A stretch of DNA of 64,000 nucleotides, taken from NCBI GenBank assembly GCA_947471745.1, contig CANJKZ010001146.1:1657501-1721500 (forward strand), read 5' to 3'. Of the stretch, positions 1-11,493 are shown in pieces (position 1 is the stretch's first letter; each line of letters begins with the position of its first letter). The notes below the pieces were generated by a model that saw nothing but the letters and a program-made list of their open reading frames with translations, did not search any database and had not been told where the DNA came from. The position numbers and the translations under genes are program-made. The stretch comes from Closterium sp. Naga37s-1. Lineage: Eukaryota; Streptophyta; Zygnematophyceae; Desmidiales; Closteriaceae.

Positions 1-2220
1 GACGGTGCACCGCCGGCAAAACCGTCGACACGCGTTCTACCTGGCACCTGCGCAATGTGCCTGGCGGCGCGACCGTCTACCTGCACCTACTTGGTAGGTG
101 CGCACATGCGCGGAAGTTCACCTGCCTCTGCAACGCTGGCAGACCGTTGCGATGCAACGCTGACAGACTACTCTGCTGCAGTGTTGGCAATTCGCTCTTC
201 TGCTGTGCTGGCATAGTTCCCCCTGCAGAGGGCTTGCTAGGTGTTGCAATGCCATTCTACCTATATCGACTTGCATGCCTCATTTGTAATCTAATGTTCT
301 CTCAATTTCTTAGTGAAACTCTTGCCAAATGTCCGTATGAACACAGCAAGTAGTGAGAACGACTAATACAACGCTACGATCACCCGCACAACCCCGTGCC
401 TTCCGCCGTAGTCCACTCCCGTTGTGTAGTGACTCTCTGCAGCATCATCTTACCCCACACACCCCCCCCCCCCCTCTTCCCCCGACCCCGACCACACCCC
501 CCCCCCCCTTCTCTCCCTCAGTTCTATGCGGTTCAATTGGTTTCCTCTCACTTCAACACGGTTTCGGGGGGCGAACCTCACTCCCATAGTGCCCCTCCGC
601 TCCCCTTCCTTGGTATTTGGGGGGACCAACCAGAAAGTTCATACGCGCTGAAACAGGGGCTCTGTTCTGTAGGCACATGCCGTGGGGGGGAGGAGGGGGG
701 GCGAAAGTAAATGACGAGGGTTCCTAAGCAGTTTCGCTGTCGAAATCACCCCCACCCCGCTACAACCGAAAGCAAGAAACTTCAGGAGCTGGGGCGGAAA
801 GTGCCGACGGTAAATGATGCATTTACCTGCTCAATTTCGCGCCTTATAGGCAGGGGTACATCGAATCGAGCAAACCTGAAGAGGAGGGCTAAATTTTGCA
901 CGAGGGGGTTCAGCTGTGGAAAAACGAAGTGCAAACTCAACTCCCAATTTTCCAACCACGTCTCAGAAGTTTTTACATTTGCGCTAGATCGCAGCTGGTC
1001 CGCAGCGGCCCAGGCCGACCCCGCGCGGCTCGGCAAATCCCAGCTGCGGACCAACACGGACCACGTATGGACCCGACTTGCACCCGCCCACGAACCAGCA
1101 TGTACAATGCGAGGCGCACGTACAAAAACGACGCTCCACTCGCACGACCATTTCGAGAGCGACCCAAGGCGATGAAAATCGTATGCGAAATCTGCACTTT
1201 ATCTCTTTCACCAAAATACGCTGCCCCTTGCGACATCTCGTTCAAGGGTGACCAAGAACACATGTGTTTTCGTTTTCGAAGCTGCAATGCACTGTGCATA
1301 GCTGGTCCGCCGCAAATGGCCCTTGGCACTACACAGGGACCAGGTGGGTACACTTTTGAAAGTGGTCCCTATAATATTGTGCCCCCTTGCATTCTCTGGT
1401 CCATTTCCTTGTAAATGGACCAGCGCGCAGTGTAACCACCCCCTCAACTCTCAAACCACTTCGTACAAGTTGGTTGGGCGTTTTTTTCCTCGATCGGGTT
1501 GTGCTTTTCTGAGTGGGTTACACGCAGCATGAGGGCATGCCCATCGAGGGTAGTAGATTGGTGTCCCCACCCCCTGTACATCCCTCTCATGACTCTCGCC
1601 ACGCCCTGAAAAAGCGGGTTTCGTAGGGTGGGGCGAGTGACTGACTTTTGCCAGAGAAGGAAGGTGGAGAGGGGAAGTAGGTAGCTTCCTTAAGGCCAAA
1701 ACCCACGAGGGTAAATGGCTGTTCTGTAGCCATTTACCCTCTAACAAGTTCGGAGGGGAAATGGCTGGCTCGGCAACGTTTTGCAGGCTGACCGCCTTCC
1801 GAACCCCAAAAACGCAGTGGGGGGAAGCTACCTATTTCCCCTCGCCCCCCCACCGCCAGGGCCTACAGAACAGAGCCAGTAAATACATGGGCGAATGGTG
1901 GGTTCGAAACCCACCAGATGAGGCAACTGGGCCATGTTCGGCAGGCCAGGGGATACAGGGGGGGTTGGGGCGAGGGATCCGAAATGGCCAACCTCGCCCC
2001 TAGTTGGATGGGTCAACTCTAGGAGGACCAGAGTTGACCCCAGGGTTTCGGTCCTGGCGCAAACGGGGGGACGGGGGGAGCTCGCGGATGGAAAATATCG
2101 AGATGGCGGAGGGGGGTCGAAGCTGCGTTGGACAGGACGAGAAACTTCCACCCTAGAAAAGGGTTATCGCACGCCAAATAAAAAAGCCCGAAACACTGTA
2201 CGGATGAGTGAAAAGGGTAA
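1..2220. other. Intergenic stretch with no supportable gene
   Basis: Only short overlapping open frames of biased composition occur here, and none resembles a known protein. There are long C homopolymers near 463-510, G-rich tracts near 680-700 and 1960, and one possible dispersed repeat around 1893-1953 (listed separately). The stretch ends at the target site of copia element C. Confidence 0.6.
1893..1953 (+). repeat. Dispersed repeat with a Pol III B-box-like motif (possible tRNA-derived SINE)
   Basis: A palindromic segment with GGTTCGAAACC at 1901-1911 fits the Pol III B-box consensus. About 25 bases downstream is TGTTCGGCAGGCCAGGGGA (1935-1953). The same two blocks, in the same order and spacing, recur on the minus strand at 24332-24373. 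I cannot fold a full tRNA around either copy and see no clear A box, so this is a candidate SINE or other small dispersed repeat. Confidence 0.35.
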
Positions 2221-2225
2221 ATAAT

Positions 2226-2357
2226 TGTGAGAATTGACGAGAAGAATGAATGAACTAGGAAACAAGTGGGGTACAAGTAGCAAACATAAAAGTGTTGTAC
2301 CCTCTAAGGACTACCCCACTACAGCCTAAACAGACTATAGCATATATAAGTTTGACA
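2226..2357 (-). repeat. 3' LTR of copia element C
   Basis: This 132-bp repeat begins TG and ends CA and equals 8179-8310 base for base. In sense orientation it starts TGTCAAACTTATATATGC, so a TATA-like stretch lies within 20 bases of the LTR start. It is closely related to the LTRs of element A. An LTR of 128-132 bp is very short for plant copia elements. Confidence 0.93.
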
Positions 2358-2585
2358 CACCCCCATAGGCAAAGTGGGGGAGAACAAGGGGTCACAAGAC
2401 CAGTCAAGAAGGTAAAGCAAGCTCAGGGTGGATCACAAAGTCACCACGCAGTCTGAGCACAAGCAAAGGGCCACAAGGCCAGTTCACATGCAGAGTTATA
2501 TAAAGGAAAGCAAACAATACAGTGAACACAACCTAGTAAGTGTAAGCATGCAGGTATAAGTATATAGAGTACAATACAAGCAGAG

Positions 2586-5500
2586 TCAAGAAGACAACAA
2601 GTGAGGCACAGTAGGTACAAGGCCTAACACAGTACAGAAACACTGATGATCACAAGGCTGAAGTGCCTTGGTGAAAACATCAGCAGTGTTGGCCTGTGAG
2701 GCCACGTAAGCGAGACGAAGCTGGCCACGCTGCTGCAACTCTCGAGCAAAGAAGTAGCGCAGAGCAATGTGCTTCGTTCTGTGCTCCAGTCTGTGCTCCT
2801 GACACAAGGCCAGCATGGCCTTGTTGTCGACGTACAGAACTGGAGGAGAACGAGGCGCCTCTCCCAAGTCGGTCAGCAGGTAGGTGAGCCAGCGTAGCTC
2901 CTGTGCAGCCATGGCCCCTGCGTAGATCTCAGCCTCACAACTGGAGCTGAGAACAGAAGAAGAGCGGGTAGACCGCCAAGAGATAGAACCGGAGCCAAGA
3001 CTGAAGGTGTAACCCTGTGACGACCGCTGCGTAGCCAAGTCGTCAACCCAGGAGGCGTCTGCGTGACCAGTGAGGACAACTCGAGCCCGTCCTCCAAGCA
3101 CGAGCCCCATGCCCGATGTACTGCACAAGTATCGCAACACCCTCTTCGCAGCATCCCAGTGCACCTTTCGGTGCGTGCCGGGAGCCACGTAGCGAGCCAG
3201 AAGGCTGAGAGGGTATGCGAGGTCAGGTCGTGTGCAAGTCATCAGGTACATGAGGCAGCCCACAAGCTCTGGATACGGGCCACTCGGCTCTACGGACTCG
3301 TCCGAAGGTGGAGCTGAGAGCGAGTGACCGGTAGGCAGAGGAGTGGATTGTGGCGAGGAGTACGTGAAGCCGAAGCACTGAAGGACCTGCTGCACCATGT
3401 GTGACTGAGTCAAAAGTAATGGTGCGCTGTGCTCTGTCCCGGGTGATCCGCAAGCCAAGATAGCTTGTCAGTTCACCCAGGTCTGTGCACGTGTGTCTCT
3501 TCTGCAGCTCCGACTTTACGTGGGCGAGTGCCTCAGTGTCAGCAGTAGCAAAGACAAGGTCGTCTACGTACACAAGAATGTAGAACGGCGGCAGAGTAGT
3601 GTCAGTGCGTAAGAACAGAGAAGGGTCAGAAGTGGAAGGAGCAAAACCAAGAGCAGCAAGAGTCGTCCTGAGTGTGTCGTGCCACTCACGAGGTGCCTGG
3701 CGGAGACCGTAGACTGGCCGCCGGAGGCTCCACTGGGTACCAGCTGGAAACGACCCAGTGAAGCCAGGTGGGCGGCGCAGCCAGATCTCCTCGTGCAGGC
3801 TGCCCTGTAGAAAGGCTGTGCTGAAGTCAAGCGAGTGGAGCTCGTAGTCACGCTGAGCAGCTACGTGCAGCAGTACCCGAAGAGTGGTCATCTTCGGGGT
3901 AGGGGAGAAGGTCTGAAAGAAGTCAACTCCCTGTCACTGACTGAAGCCACGTGCAACGTAACGCGCCTTGAAGACAGGCGGAGAACCGGCGGCCGCTTCA
4001 CCCTGAAGATCCACATGCCACTGATGATGTTCGCCCCAGGCGGGGGAACCTCGTCGACGTAGGTGCGTGTGGACTTCCAGGAAGCCATCTCGGCGTCCAT
4101 GGCTGCCTGCCACTGAGAGGAGTAGGGACCCTCTATCGCCTCTGCGTAAGAGCGCGGGGTCGGGATGTCTGGTGCATCCGGGTCTCCCTCAGGGGCAAGC
4201 AGCATGGACACGAGATGAGGTACAGAAGCAGCAAAGCACTCAAACTCCTCCTGTCTGTCCTCAAGAACGTCCGTGCCAAGAGCACACTCACCCCCGACGG
4301 ACGGAGGACAGACAGACACAGACGCAGACTCAGTAACAAGACGAGCGGCGTAGTCTAGGCGACAGGCTGCAGCAAAGTCAACAAGCTCAGCAACAAGAGC
4401 AGACGCAGCAGAGGACTCAAACAAAGGGTCAGTGACAGCAGTGGCCAGAAAACGCGTGACAGCTGGACTAGCAGCACGTAGGGAGTCAGACGCAGGGTCC
4501 GGACCGGCAGGAAGAGAGGACGCAGGAGGAGACGGCAGAGAGACACGCTGTGGAGCAGTGGAAGGACGCAGATTCATAGAGTGAGTGCCAGGGACAGGAG
4601 GAGGACGCGGACGCGAAACACGACCAGCGCGAACAGGACGGACAGGCGACGCAGGACGAGACTCAGGCTCACGACGCTCCGTAAGACCACTAGTCGGTCC
4701 AGAGTAAGGAGAAAGACCAGGCAGCGGAGAGGCTGACTGAAACTGCGACTGGGACTGGAAAGGCGGTGGACTCAGTAAAGGAGGAGGAGGAGGACCAGGA
4801 GAAGGCGGGGAGCCAAGAACCTGCTGAAGAAGCGGAACGTAGTACGGCCGCGGCAGCACAGCACCTCCAGAAACAGCAGAGATAGAACCGGTACCCTCAG
4901 CCCCAGGGTCTCCAGTCCCAGCACCACCTCCAGCAGCTCCAGCACCAGCAGCACCTCCAGCACCAGCACCACCTCCAGCAGCTCCAGCACCAGCAGCACC
5001 TCCAGCACCAGCAGCACCTCCAGCAGCACCAGCACCAGCAGCAGCTCCAGCACCAGCAGCACCTCCAGCAGCTCCAGCACCAGCACCACCTCCAGCAGCT
5101 CCAGCACCAGCAGCACCTCCAGCACCAGCAGCACCTCCAGCAGCACCAGCAGCACCTCCAGAAGCCCCAGCAGCACCTCCAGCACCAGCAGCACCTCCAG
5201 CAGCACCAGCACCAGCAGCACCTCCAGAAACTCCAGCAGTACCGCCAGCACCAGCAGCACCACCAGAGGCACCAGCTGCACCTCCAGCACCAGTAGCACC
5301 ACCAGCAGCACCAGCACCAGCAGCACCTCCAGAAGCTCCAGCAGCACCTCCAGAAGCCCCAGCAGGACCTCCAGTAGCTCCAGCAGCACCCCGACAGCGC
5401 CGAGAGTACCACTCACGAAGCTGCTGTGGAGAGAGAGGCTCCCGCCGCGGCGGGACACCGAGAGCACCTCCAGACGCAGCACGCGCAGGCTCAGCACCCC

Positions 5501-7796
5501 CAGACACAGCACCCTCAGGCTCCACACGCCCAGGCTCAGCACCCCCAGGCTCAGCACGCCCAGACTCAGCACCCCCAGACTCAGCACCCCCAGTCTCAGC
5601 ACTCGCAGGCTCAGCACCCCTAGCAGCACCTGAGTCGACAGCTACCTCGACCGGCTCGGCAGGGTCTACCCGGGACACACCTGAGGGGGCAGGACCCTGG
5701 GGGGGGAGGGGGTCTACTGGGGGAGTACCTGGTGCGAGGAAGAGCGGCGGGGGGGGGGGAGAGGCAGTGCAGTAGGGAAAAAGACGGTAGTACGACACCG
5801 ACTCGTCAAACGTGACGTCCTGAGAGGACAGAACACGACGCGAGGTGGGGTGGTAGAACTGCCACCCGGGTGCGTCAGGAGGGAAGCCAAGGAAGACGCA
5901 GGGAACGGCACGGGAGGACAGCTTTTCCGCTGTAGTATCGCGGACAAAAGCTCGAGATCCCCAGACACGGAACGCGGACGCATCGCCAACCTTCCCCGTC
6001 CACCGCAGAGTAGGTGTGGTCTCCGGCAAGGAGACACGAGGCTGAAGGTTGATCTGATGCGCAGCGTACTGAACCGCGAACGGCCACAGAAAATGGGGAG
6101 CAGCCGCATGGATCATGGACGTACGAGCGACGTCCATGACCATGCCAATGCGGCGCTCAGCAATCCCATTTTGCTGCGGGGAGGCCGGAAGTGTGAACAT
6201 CTGGCGGATGCCCTCAGAACGACAGAAGGCTCTCAGGAGGTCGGAGGAAAACTCCCCGCCTCTGTCTGAGTGCAGACGCAGAACAGGAAGGTCTGAGCCG
6301 AAACTCTCACTAAGCTGGCAACGAGCACCGCGGATCCAGTCGATCAACACCTCAGGGACCTCACCCTTGCTGCGCAAGGGGAAGACTGTGGTGTAACGCG
6401 AGTAGTCGTCAACGACCAGCAGGAAGTAACGCTCGTGACCCTGTCCACGGACGCGGGCTGGGCCCCACACGTCCATGTGAAGAGTCTGCAGAGGGGCCTC
6501 AGTCGGAGGAAACGAGGAGGAGTGAGGAGCGGCACGCTGCCGGCCCTCGACACAAGGAACACAGGTGGGGGCAGGCCCCAGAGGAAGGGGAGGGAGGGAC
6601 CTGGGGAGTCCAGAGACAAGAGCACGGGAGGCCATACCTCGAAGACGAGGCAGGGAGGGGTGACCAAGGCGGTGGTGCCAAAGGAGAGTCTCGTGCGCCA
6701 GAGGACGACACGAGCAGGGGGCAGACGCAGGACTAGACCTGGACGCGGCAGCAAACACCTGACTGGACGCAGCTACCTGACCAGACGCAGGGACCGGAGG
6801 AGGCGCAGTAGTCAGTGTGTACAGACTCGACCCTGGCCGACAAGTGAACGTGGCCAGGTGGCGGCCCGTCCGAGAGCAAGTGCAGTGGGTCACACGCTGA
6901 CCTCCAGGGGTGAACTGGTCAACCCAAGCGTCCTGGAGGTCAGCTCCACTCACCAAGTTCGTAGAGAACGAGGGGAGGTGGAGTCCCGACAGCAAGCCCG
7001 ACGGGGCCGCAGGACACGGTAGAACCGTGGAGGAGTGTGCAAGGACTGGGCCCCCGGAGGGGTCAGCAAGGGAGACCGCAACAGGCCGACTGAGCGGCGT
7101 GAGCGTGGTGCTGTCTCTAAAGAAAGAGCGCGAAGCACCAGAGTCAAGTGTGAAAGTGTGCAAAGACTCAGTAGGTGCAGTACCAGAGAGAGCAAACGCA
7201 CCAGTACCTGGAGCAGCAGACGCACTAGTACCTGGAGCAGCAGACGCACTAGCACCTAGAGCAGCAGCCGCAATGCCCGGGTTGGGTGGGACACTCAGGT
7301 AACAGTCACCCTCAGCACTATCAGCAAGAGCATACATGGCAGCAAGGATAGCATCAAAGTCTAGATCAAAGATAGGCACATTCTGCAGAAGCAGATCATG
7401 CCAACGAGGGAGCTCAACGGCGTCAGGAAACTGGGTACGCCAAGCGTCAGTCAAGCGACCGAAGCAGCGCTGCGTGGTGTGTGAGAGCCCACACACCTCC
7501 CCACTACGAGTGCCGGTGCGAAGAACGTAAGTGCAGGGACCTGCACCCCCAGACCTCCCACGCCCAGCGTACCACTCACGAAGCTGCTGAACCGACGGGG
7601 TCTCGCGGGTGCGCAGCTGCTGCTGGCGCTGGCTGCCACCAAAGCCTCCACGCTGCGCGGCTGGACCTCGACCAGCACCACCTCCTCCGCTACCTCCACC
7701 ACCGCTGCCGCTGCCTCCACCTCCTCCGCCACCACCGCCACGACCTCCACCGCCGCCACCGCCGCTAGCAGGGGCGACGCCGCGTAGGGGCCACTG
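2586..7796 (-). pseudogene. Gag-pol polyprotein of copia element C, gag-truncated and frameshifted
   Basis: Reading on the minus strand there is a Gly-rich gag tail (about 7796-7600), a Cys/His knuckle-like motif near 7530-7470, an aspartic protease with DSGAS, an integrase with HHCC and DDE motifs, a long Gly/Ala-repeat linker (about 5400-4900), RT with YVDD, and RNase H ending at 2586. Against the intact element B the capsid part of gag is absent. A 1-base deletion near 3985-3987 breaks the frame at the start of RT, an in-frame TGA lies at 3934-3936, and a 1-base insertion sits near 3411-3419 just after the RT core. RNase H is otherwise open. The copy cannot encode a working enzyme set. Confidence 0.9.
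4910..5400 (-). repeat. Gly/Ala codon-repeat linker in the element C polyprotein
   Basis: The integrase-RT linker is an imperfect repeat of Gly-Ala-Ala-Gly-type units built from GCTGGTGGT-like DNA. Reverse frames stay open through it, producing long artefactual antisense ORFs (such as 4772-5629). Element A has a shorter version near 19920-20140, and B has a different 11-residue repeat at the same place. Confidence 0.85.
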
Positions 7797-8095
7797 AGGG
7801 GCCGCGAAGGGTCCGAAAAGGGGCCGTTAAGGGGCCGCGAAGGGGCCGATAAGGGGACGAAAAAGGGCCGTGAAGGGGCCGCTAGGGGGGGGGGCGCGAA
7901 GGGGCCGATAAGGGGCCGATATGGGGCCGCGAAGGGGCCGCGAAGGGGCCGATAAGGGGCCGCGAAGGGGCCGTAGGGGGCCGCGAAGGGGCCGTTAGGG
8001 GGCCGCGAAGGGGCCGCTAAGGGGCCGCGAAGGGGGGCCGCTAAGGGGCCGCGTAGGGGCCGAGAAGGCGTAGGTCAGGGCAGTGCGCGAAGCGC
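7797..8095 (-). repeat. GC-rich tandem repeat in the 5' leader of element C
   Basis: Imperfect copies of a roughly 12-18 base unit containing GGGGCCGCGAAG (plus strand) fill the space between the primer-binding region and the gag remnant. An A17 run lies just outside at 8109-8125. The leader of B holds a different GGCCCC-rich repeat at the same place, so a repetitive GC leader seems to be a lineage feature. Confidence 0.85.
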
Positions 8096-8164
8096 GCTTC
8101 GGGCAAGTAAAAAAAAAAAAAAAAACGTGGTGGGCCCTTAGGAAGAAACAGTCCCACTAGGGAA

Positions 8165-8178
8165 CCTGCTCTATACCA
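8165..8178 (-). promoter_or_regulatory. tRNA primer-binding site of element C
   Basis: On the minus strand the LTR is followed directly by TGGTATAGAGCAGG. This resembles the complement of the initiator-Met tRNA 3' end used by plant copia elements (TGGTATCAGAGC), with one base missing. Elements A and B carry almost the same sequence at 10615 and 10764, so the variant is a family trait. Confidence 0.75.
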
Positions 8179-8310
8179 TGTGAGAATTGACGAGAAGAAT
8201 GAATGAACTAGGAAACAAGTGGGGTACAAGTAGCAAACATAAAAGTGTTGTACCCTCTAAGGACTACCCCACTACAGCCTAAACAGACTATAGCATATAT
8301 AAGTTTGACA
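8179..8310 (-). repeat. 5' LTR of copia element C
   Basis: Identical to the LTR at 2226-2357. It is followed on its right by the ATAAT target duplication at 8311-8315 and on its sense-downstream side by the primer-binding site. Confidence 0.93.
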
Positions 8311-8445
8311 ATAATGAATCTCAAAAATAAAGGCGACACACAAGGGAAGTGTGGGCGTTGGGCCCGTCACAACCACACGGGAAGATTACAAACAGAGACA
8401 ACTCGAGATTAGGCAGTTGAACGCCTCATTTTAGGGTTAGCGCAA

Positions 8446-9684
8446 ATGACGGAACCTATTTCACTAAACCTACATTTCGACCCTCTTAATCACTTAGGAC
8501 CAACGGACACTATAGAAGAAATAGTGGTCGAATTACTTATGCGTTTCTTAGCTACAATTTTGGCACAGTTTTACACTACATCGTTCGAGGCCGTACGCGG
8601 TAGATTTTTCCCACAGCCCAGAAACACTTCCGCGCTGCGTGGTGAGTCATACATGCGTGAGTTAATGGACGGCCATCCGGCACGCATGCATGATCTTTTG
8701 CGTATGGAGCCTTCATTGTTCGAGAACTTAGTCGCGCTACTAGATCGACAAGATCGTTTACAGCACGGAACATCGATATCCCCACGACTGTAGGTGATGA
8801 TCTTCTTGAACCTCATTGGGCAGTGGACCACGAATCGGGTGCTTCAGGAACGATGGCAGCACAGTGGTTCGACAATCAGCGCAATCGTCCACAAGGTTGC
8901 GAAGGGGCTGTGTTCATTGAAGCGTGACTTCATACGTATGCCGGAAAGACCTGACGTAGCACTTTTAGGGAGCCGACCCGACTACTTGCTCTTCAAGGAC
9001 GCGATAGGAGCGATAGACGGTACGCTTGTCCCCGCGTGCATAGCCACAGACAGGCAACAAGTCTTCAGGGACCGACATGGGAATATTACACAGAACGTAT
9101 TGGCCGCGTGCTCATTAGACGACCTATTCATCTACGTGCTCGTAGGGTGGGAGGGGTCGACACATGACTACACTGTCTTCCAGGATGCCGTCATGAGAGG
9201 GCTAACGTTGCCGCAAGGAACGTATCTCTTGGCCGACTCGGGATTCAGGAACGATGCATATTGCCTAGCCCCGTTTCGATCAGTCATGTATCACCAGCAA
9301 CGGTGGCAGGATGCGGGCTTCCTCCCAAGGCGCCGGGAGGAGTTGTTCAATCGCACGCACGCCACCCTTCGGTCCCACATTGAGTGCGCATTCGGTGAAT
9401 TGAAGGCCAGATTTCCCATCTTGAAGTTCGTGCGCCGTTATAAATACTATGTCCAGTGCAAGATTATCATTGCGTGCATGGTCTTGCACAATTTTATTAA
9501 GAAAAAAGGGGGGCGAGACTGGGGCGAAGGAGTAGGGGAGAATGCGCAGGCACGTGGCGACCGTGGTGTAGGGGAGCGCATCCTCTCAGCAAGGGAATCC
9601 TCCGATGTGGGTGGACGGCGCCGAGAGTTGTTGGCCGATATGTTATGGGCCGCGAGGCGCGTGGGACAAGACACTAAAGTTTGA
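8446..9684 (+). pseudogene. PIF/Harbinger (HARBI1-like) DDE transposase with one in-frame stop
   Basis: One reading frame of about 412 codons is broken only by TAG at 8791-8793. The upstream part (8446-8790) has the helical N-terminal region with a 'MHDLLRMEPSLFENL' stretch. The downstream part is the DDE_4 nuclease domain: first Asp in GAIDGT (residue about 191), second in LADSGF (about 264), Glu in HIECAFGELKARFPIL (about 313), plus QNVLAACS and YVLVGWEGSTHD, which are typical of HARBI1. Harbinger transposases cut and paste DNA with the help of a Myb-like second protein; no such partner gene is visible here. I did not find terminal inverted repeats. Either the TAG inactivates this copy or it lies in an intron I cannot model. 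Confidence 0.85.
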
Positions 9685-10486
9685 CAGTTTAGGGTATGGC
9701 AAAAGGGGATAAGATGTGATATGGAGGAAGCTAGAACAGTGTAGATTTGCACAGATAAACCAGCATAATGTGAGGATGGGGATTACAATGAGGGGATAAG
9801 GGTAGAAGACTGCATTAATATGCATTTGGTTTAAGTATTGTTGGGCTTTGGGTAGCAGCATGTAACCAAGTGCGTGCTTTGAAGTTTATCCTCAATCCAA
9901 CAGTCAAAAAATGATTAGAGATGAAAGAAGCATCACTCTGATGAAAGATGGCATTCACGCACGTAACCATCACGTAACTCGTTACCCATCGCCAAAAACT
10001 GCAACGCCTCAACCGGGCGGGCCGCAAAACGAGCAGTCGCTCTCAATTTCTGGCCCAGGGTTGGGCCACGCATGCCGTTCACAATCCTTGTAGCCTCAAC
10101 ACATGGAGCGTAGTCCCCGTCTGCAAAATGCATGACAAGGGAGTTGAGGGCAGCTGGCAGATGGTATTTAGAATGGCCCTTGTCACTGTGCTGCCCAACC
10201 TCACATCTGTAAGAATGGGCTGCCCTAAGCATGGTCACTCCCAAGTGGCATGCAGTCAACAGTGAGAATGGGCTGCCGTTAGCATGGGAACATGAATGGG
10301 CATGCAGTCAGCTGTGATAATGGGTTAAGATAAGCATGGGAATATGAAGGGCATGCAGTAAGGGGGCTGCCTAACCTCACAGCTGCGAGAATGAGAGGCC
10401 TGTGAGCATGGGAATATGAAGGGTCATGCAGTCAGATGTGAGAATGGGTTTAAGTATGCATGGAAATAGGACGGGCATGCAGTGAG
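9685..10486. repeat. Non-coding stretch ending in a degenerate ~60-bp tandem repeat split by element A
   Basis: From about 10200 the DNA repeats a unit of roughly 60 bases containing GCATGGGAATATGAAGGGCA and GTGAGAATGGGCTGCC. The same motifs resume right of element A (GTGAGTGGGCTGCCC at 22841), showing that A landed inside this array. 9685-10200 holds no convincing gene; a minus-strand open frame at 9933-10259 resembles nothing I recognise. Confidence 0.6.
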
Positions 10487-10614
10487 TGTCAAACTTATAT
10501 TCTATAGTCTGTTTAGGCTGTAGTGGGGTAGTTCTTACAGGGTACAACACTTTTAGGTTTCCCATATGTACCCACCTGCTTTCTAGTTCAATCATTCCTC
10601 TCATTATTCTCACA
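10487..10614 (+). repeat. 5' LTR of element A
   Basis: 128 bp, starting TGTCAAACTTATATTC and ending TTCTCACA. Identical to 22713-22840. The GTGAG target duplication precedes it and the primer-binding site TGGTATAGAGCGGGTTC follows. Confidence 0.93.
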
Positions 10615-10631
10615 TGGTATAGAGCGGGTTC

Positions 10632-10763
10632 TGTCAAACATTATATATGTTGTGTTAGTTTAGGCTACAGTGGGTTAGCCTATAGGGGGTACACAATTCT
10701 AGGGTTAGGTACTTGTACTCTTTTCATTGCTAGTTCATTCATTCCTGTTCAGTGATTCCAACA
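10632..10763 (+). repeat. 5' LTR of element B
   Basis: 132 bp, starting TGTCAAACATTATATATG and ending GATTCCAACA. Identical to 18042-18173. It differs clearly from the A/C LTR type in the middle but shares the first eight bases and the TATATA stretch. Confidence 0.93.
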
Positions 10764-10854
10764 TGGTATAGAGCAGGTCCTTCCTAGGACCGAAATTTTC
10801 TAAGGGCCCACCACTACGTAACTACCTACCTACCTACCTACCCGTGCCCTAGGG

Positions 10855-11480
10855 CGCCTCGGCGTGTCACGCCCCTAGAGGCCCCTCTTGACGGCCCCGC
10901 GCTAGCCCCGTTCAGGCCCCGTCGGCCCCTTTAAGGCCCCGTTCAGGCCCCGCGCTAGCCCCGTTTAGGCCCCGTCGGCCCCGTTTCAGGCCCCGTCGGC
11001 CCCACGCTAGCCCCTCTCAGGCCCCGTCGACCCGCGCTAGCCCCGTTTCAGGCCCCGTCGGCCCCTTTTCAGGCCCCGTCGGCCCCGCGCTAGCCCCTCT
11101 CAGGCCCCGTCGGCCCGCGCTAGCCCCGTTTCAGGCCCCGTCGGCCCCGTTTCAGGCCCCGTCGGCCCCGCGCTAGCCCCTTTCAGGCCCCGTCGGCCCG
11201 CGCTAGCCCCGTTTCAGGCCCCGTAGGCCCCGCGCTAGCCCCTCTCAGGCCCCGTCGGCCCCGCGCTAGCCCCATTCAGGCCCCGATCAGGCTCGCGCTA
11301 GCCCCGTTTCAGGCCCCTTCGGCCCCGTTTCAGGCCCCGTCGGCCCCGCGCTAGCCCCGTTCAGGCCCCGTCGGCCCCTTGCTAGCCCCGTCAAGGCCCC
11401 GTTTGGCCCCGCGCTAGCCCCGCTCAGGCCCCGATCGGCCCCGCGCTCGCCCCTCTAGGGCCCCAACCGGCCCCGTGCCT
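10855..11480 (+). repeat. GGCCCC-rich tandem repeat in the leader of element B
   Basis: The leader between primer-binding site and gag is an imperfect array of a unit of about 30 bases combining GCTAGCCCCGTTTCAG and GCCCCGTCGGCCCC. It runs on into the extreme 5' end of the long open frame, which makes the first 75 codons of that frame suspect as protein. A (CTAC)n run lies at about 10817-10840. Confidence 0.85.
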
Positions 11481-11493
11481 ACCTCGCCGACCC

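Larger units (their letters stand above)
2226..8310 (-). mobile_element. Ty1/copia LTR retrotransposon C, recently inserted, defective
   Basis: The element is bounded by two 132-bp LTRs (2226-2357 and 8179-8310) that match at every base by eye. It is flanked by a perfect 5-bp target duplication, ATAAT, at 2221-2225 and 8311-8315. Transcription runs right to left. A primer-binding site follows the 5' LTR at 8165-8178 and a G-rich polypurine tract precedes the 3' LTR at about 2358-2368. Domain order protease, integrase, RT, RNase H makes it Ty1/copia. Most of gag is missing compared with element B, and RT carries three disabling lesions. Identical LTRs mean the insertion is very young, so the defects were probably carried by the transposing copy or arose in its last replication. 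Confidence 0.93.

Noticed and set aside
1893..1915. tRNA gene
   Set aside because: The GGTTCGAAACC core looks like a T-loop, but no acceptor stem, D arm or anticodon arm can be folded around it.
4772..5629. 285-codon Leu/Val-rich minus-strand frame and a Cys/Trp-rich companion at 4897-5412
   Set aside because: Both are alternative frames of the Gly/Ala linker repeat of the element C polyprotein.
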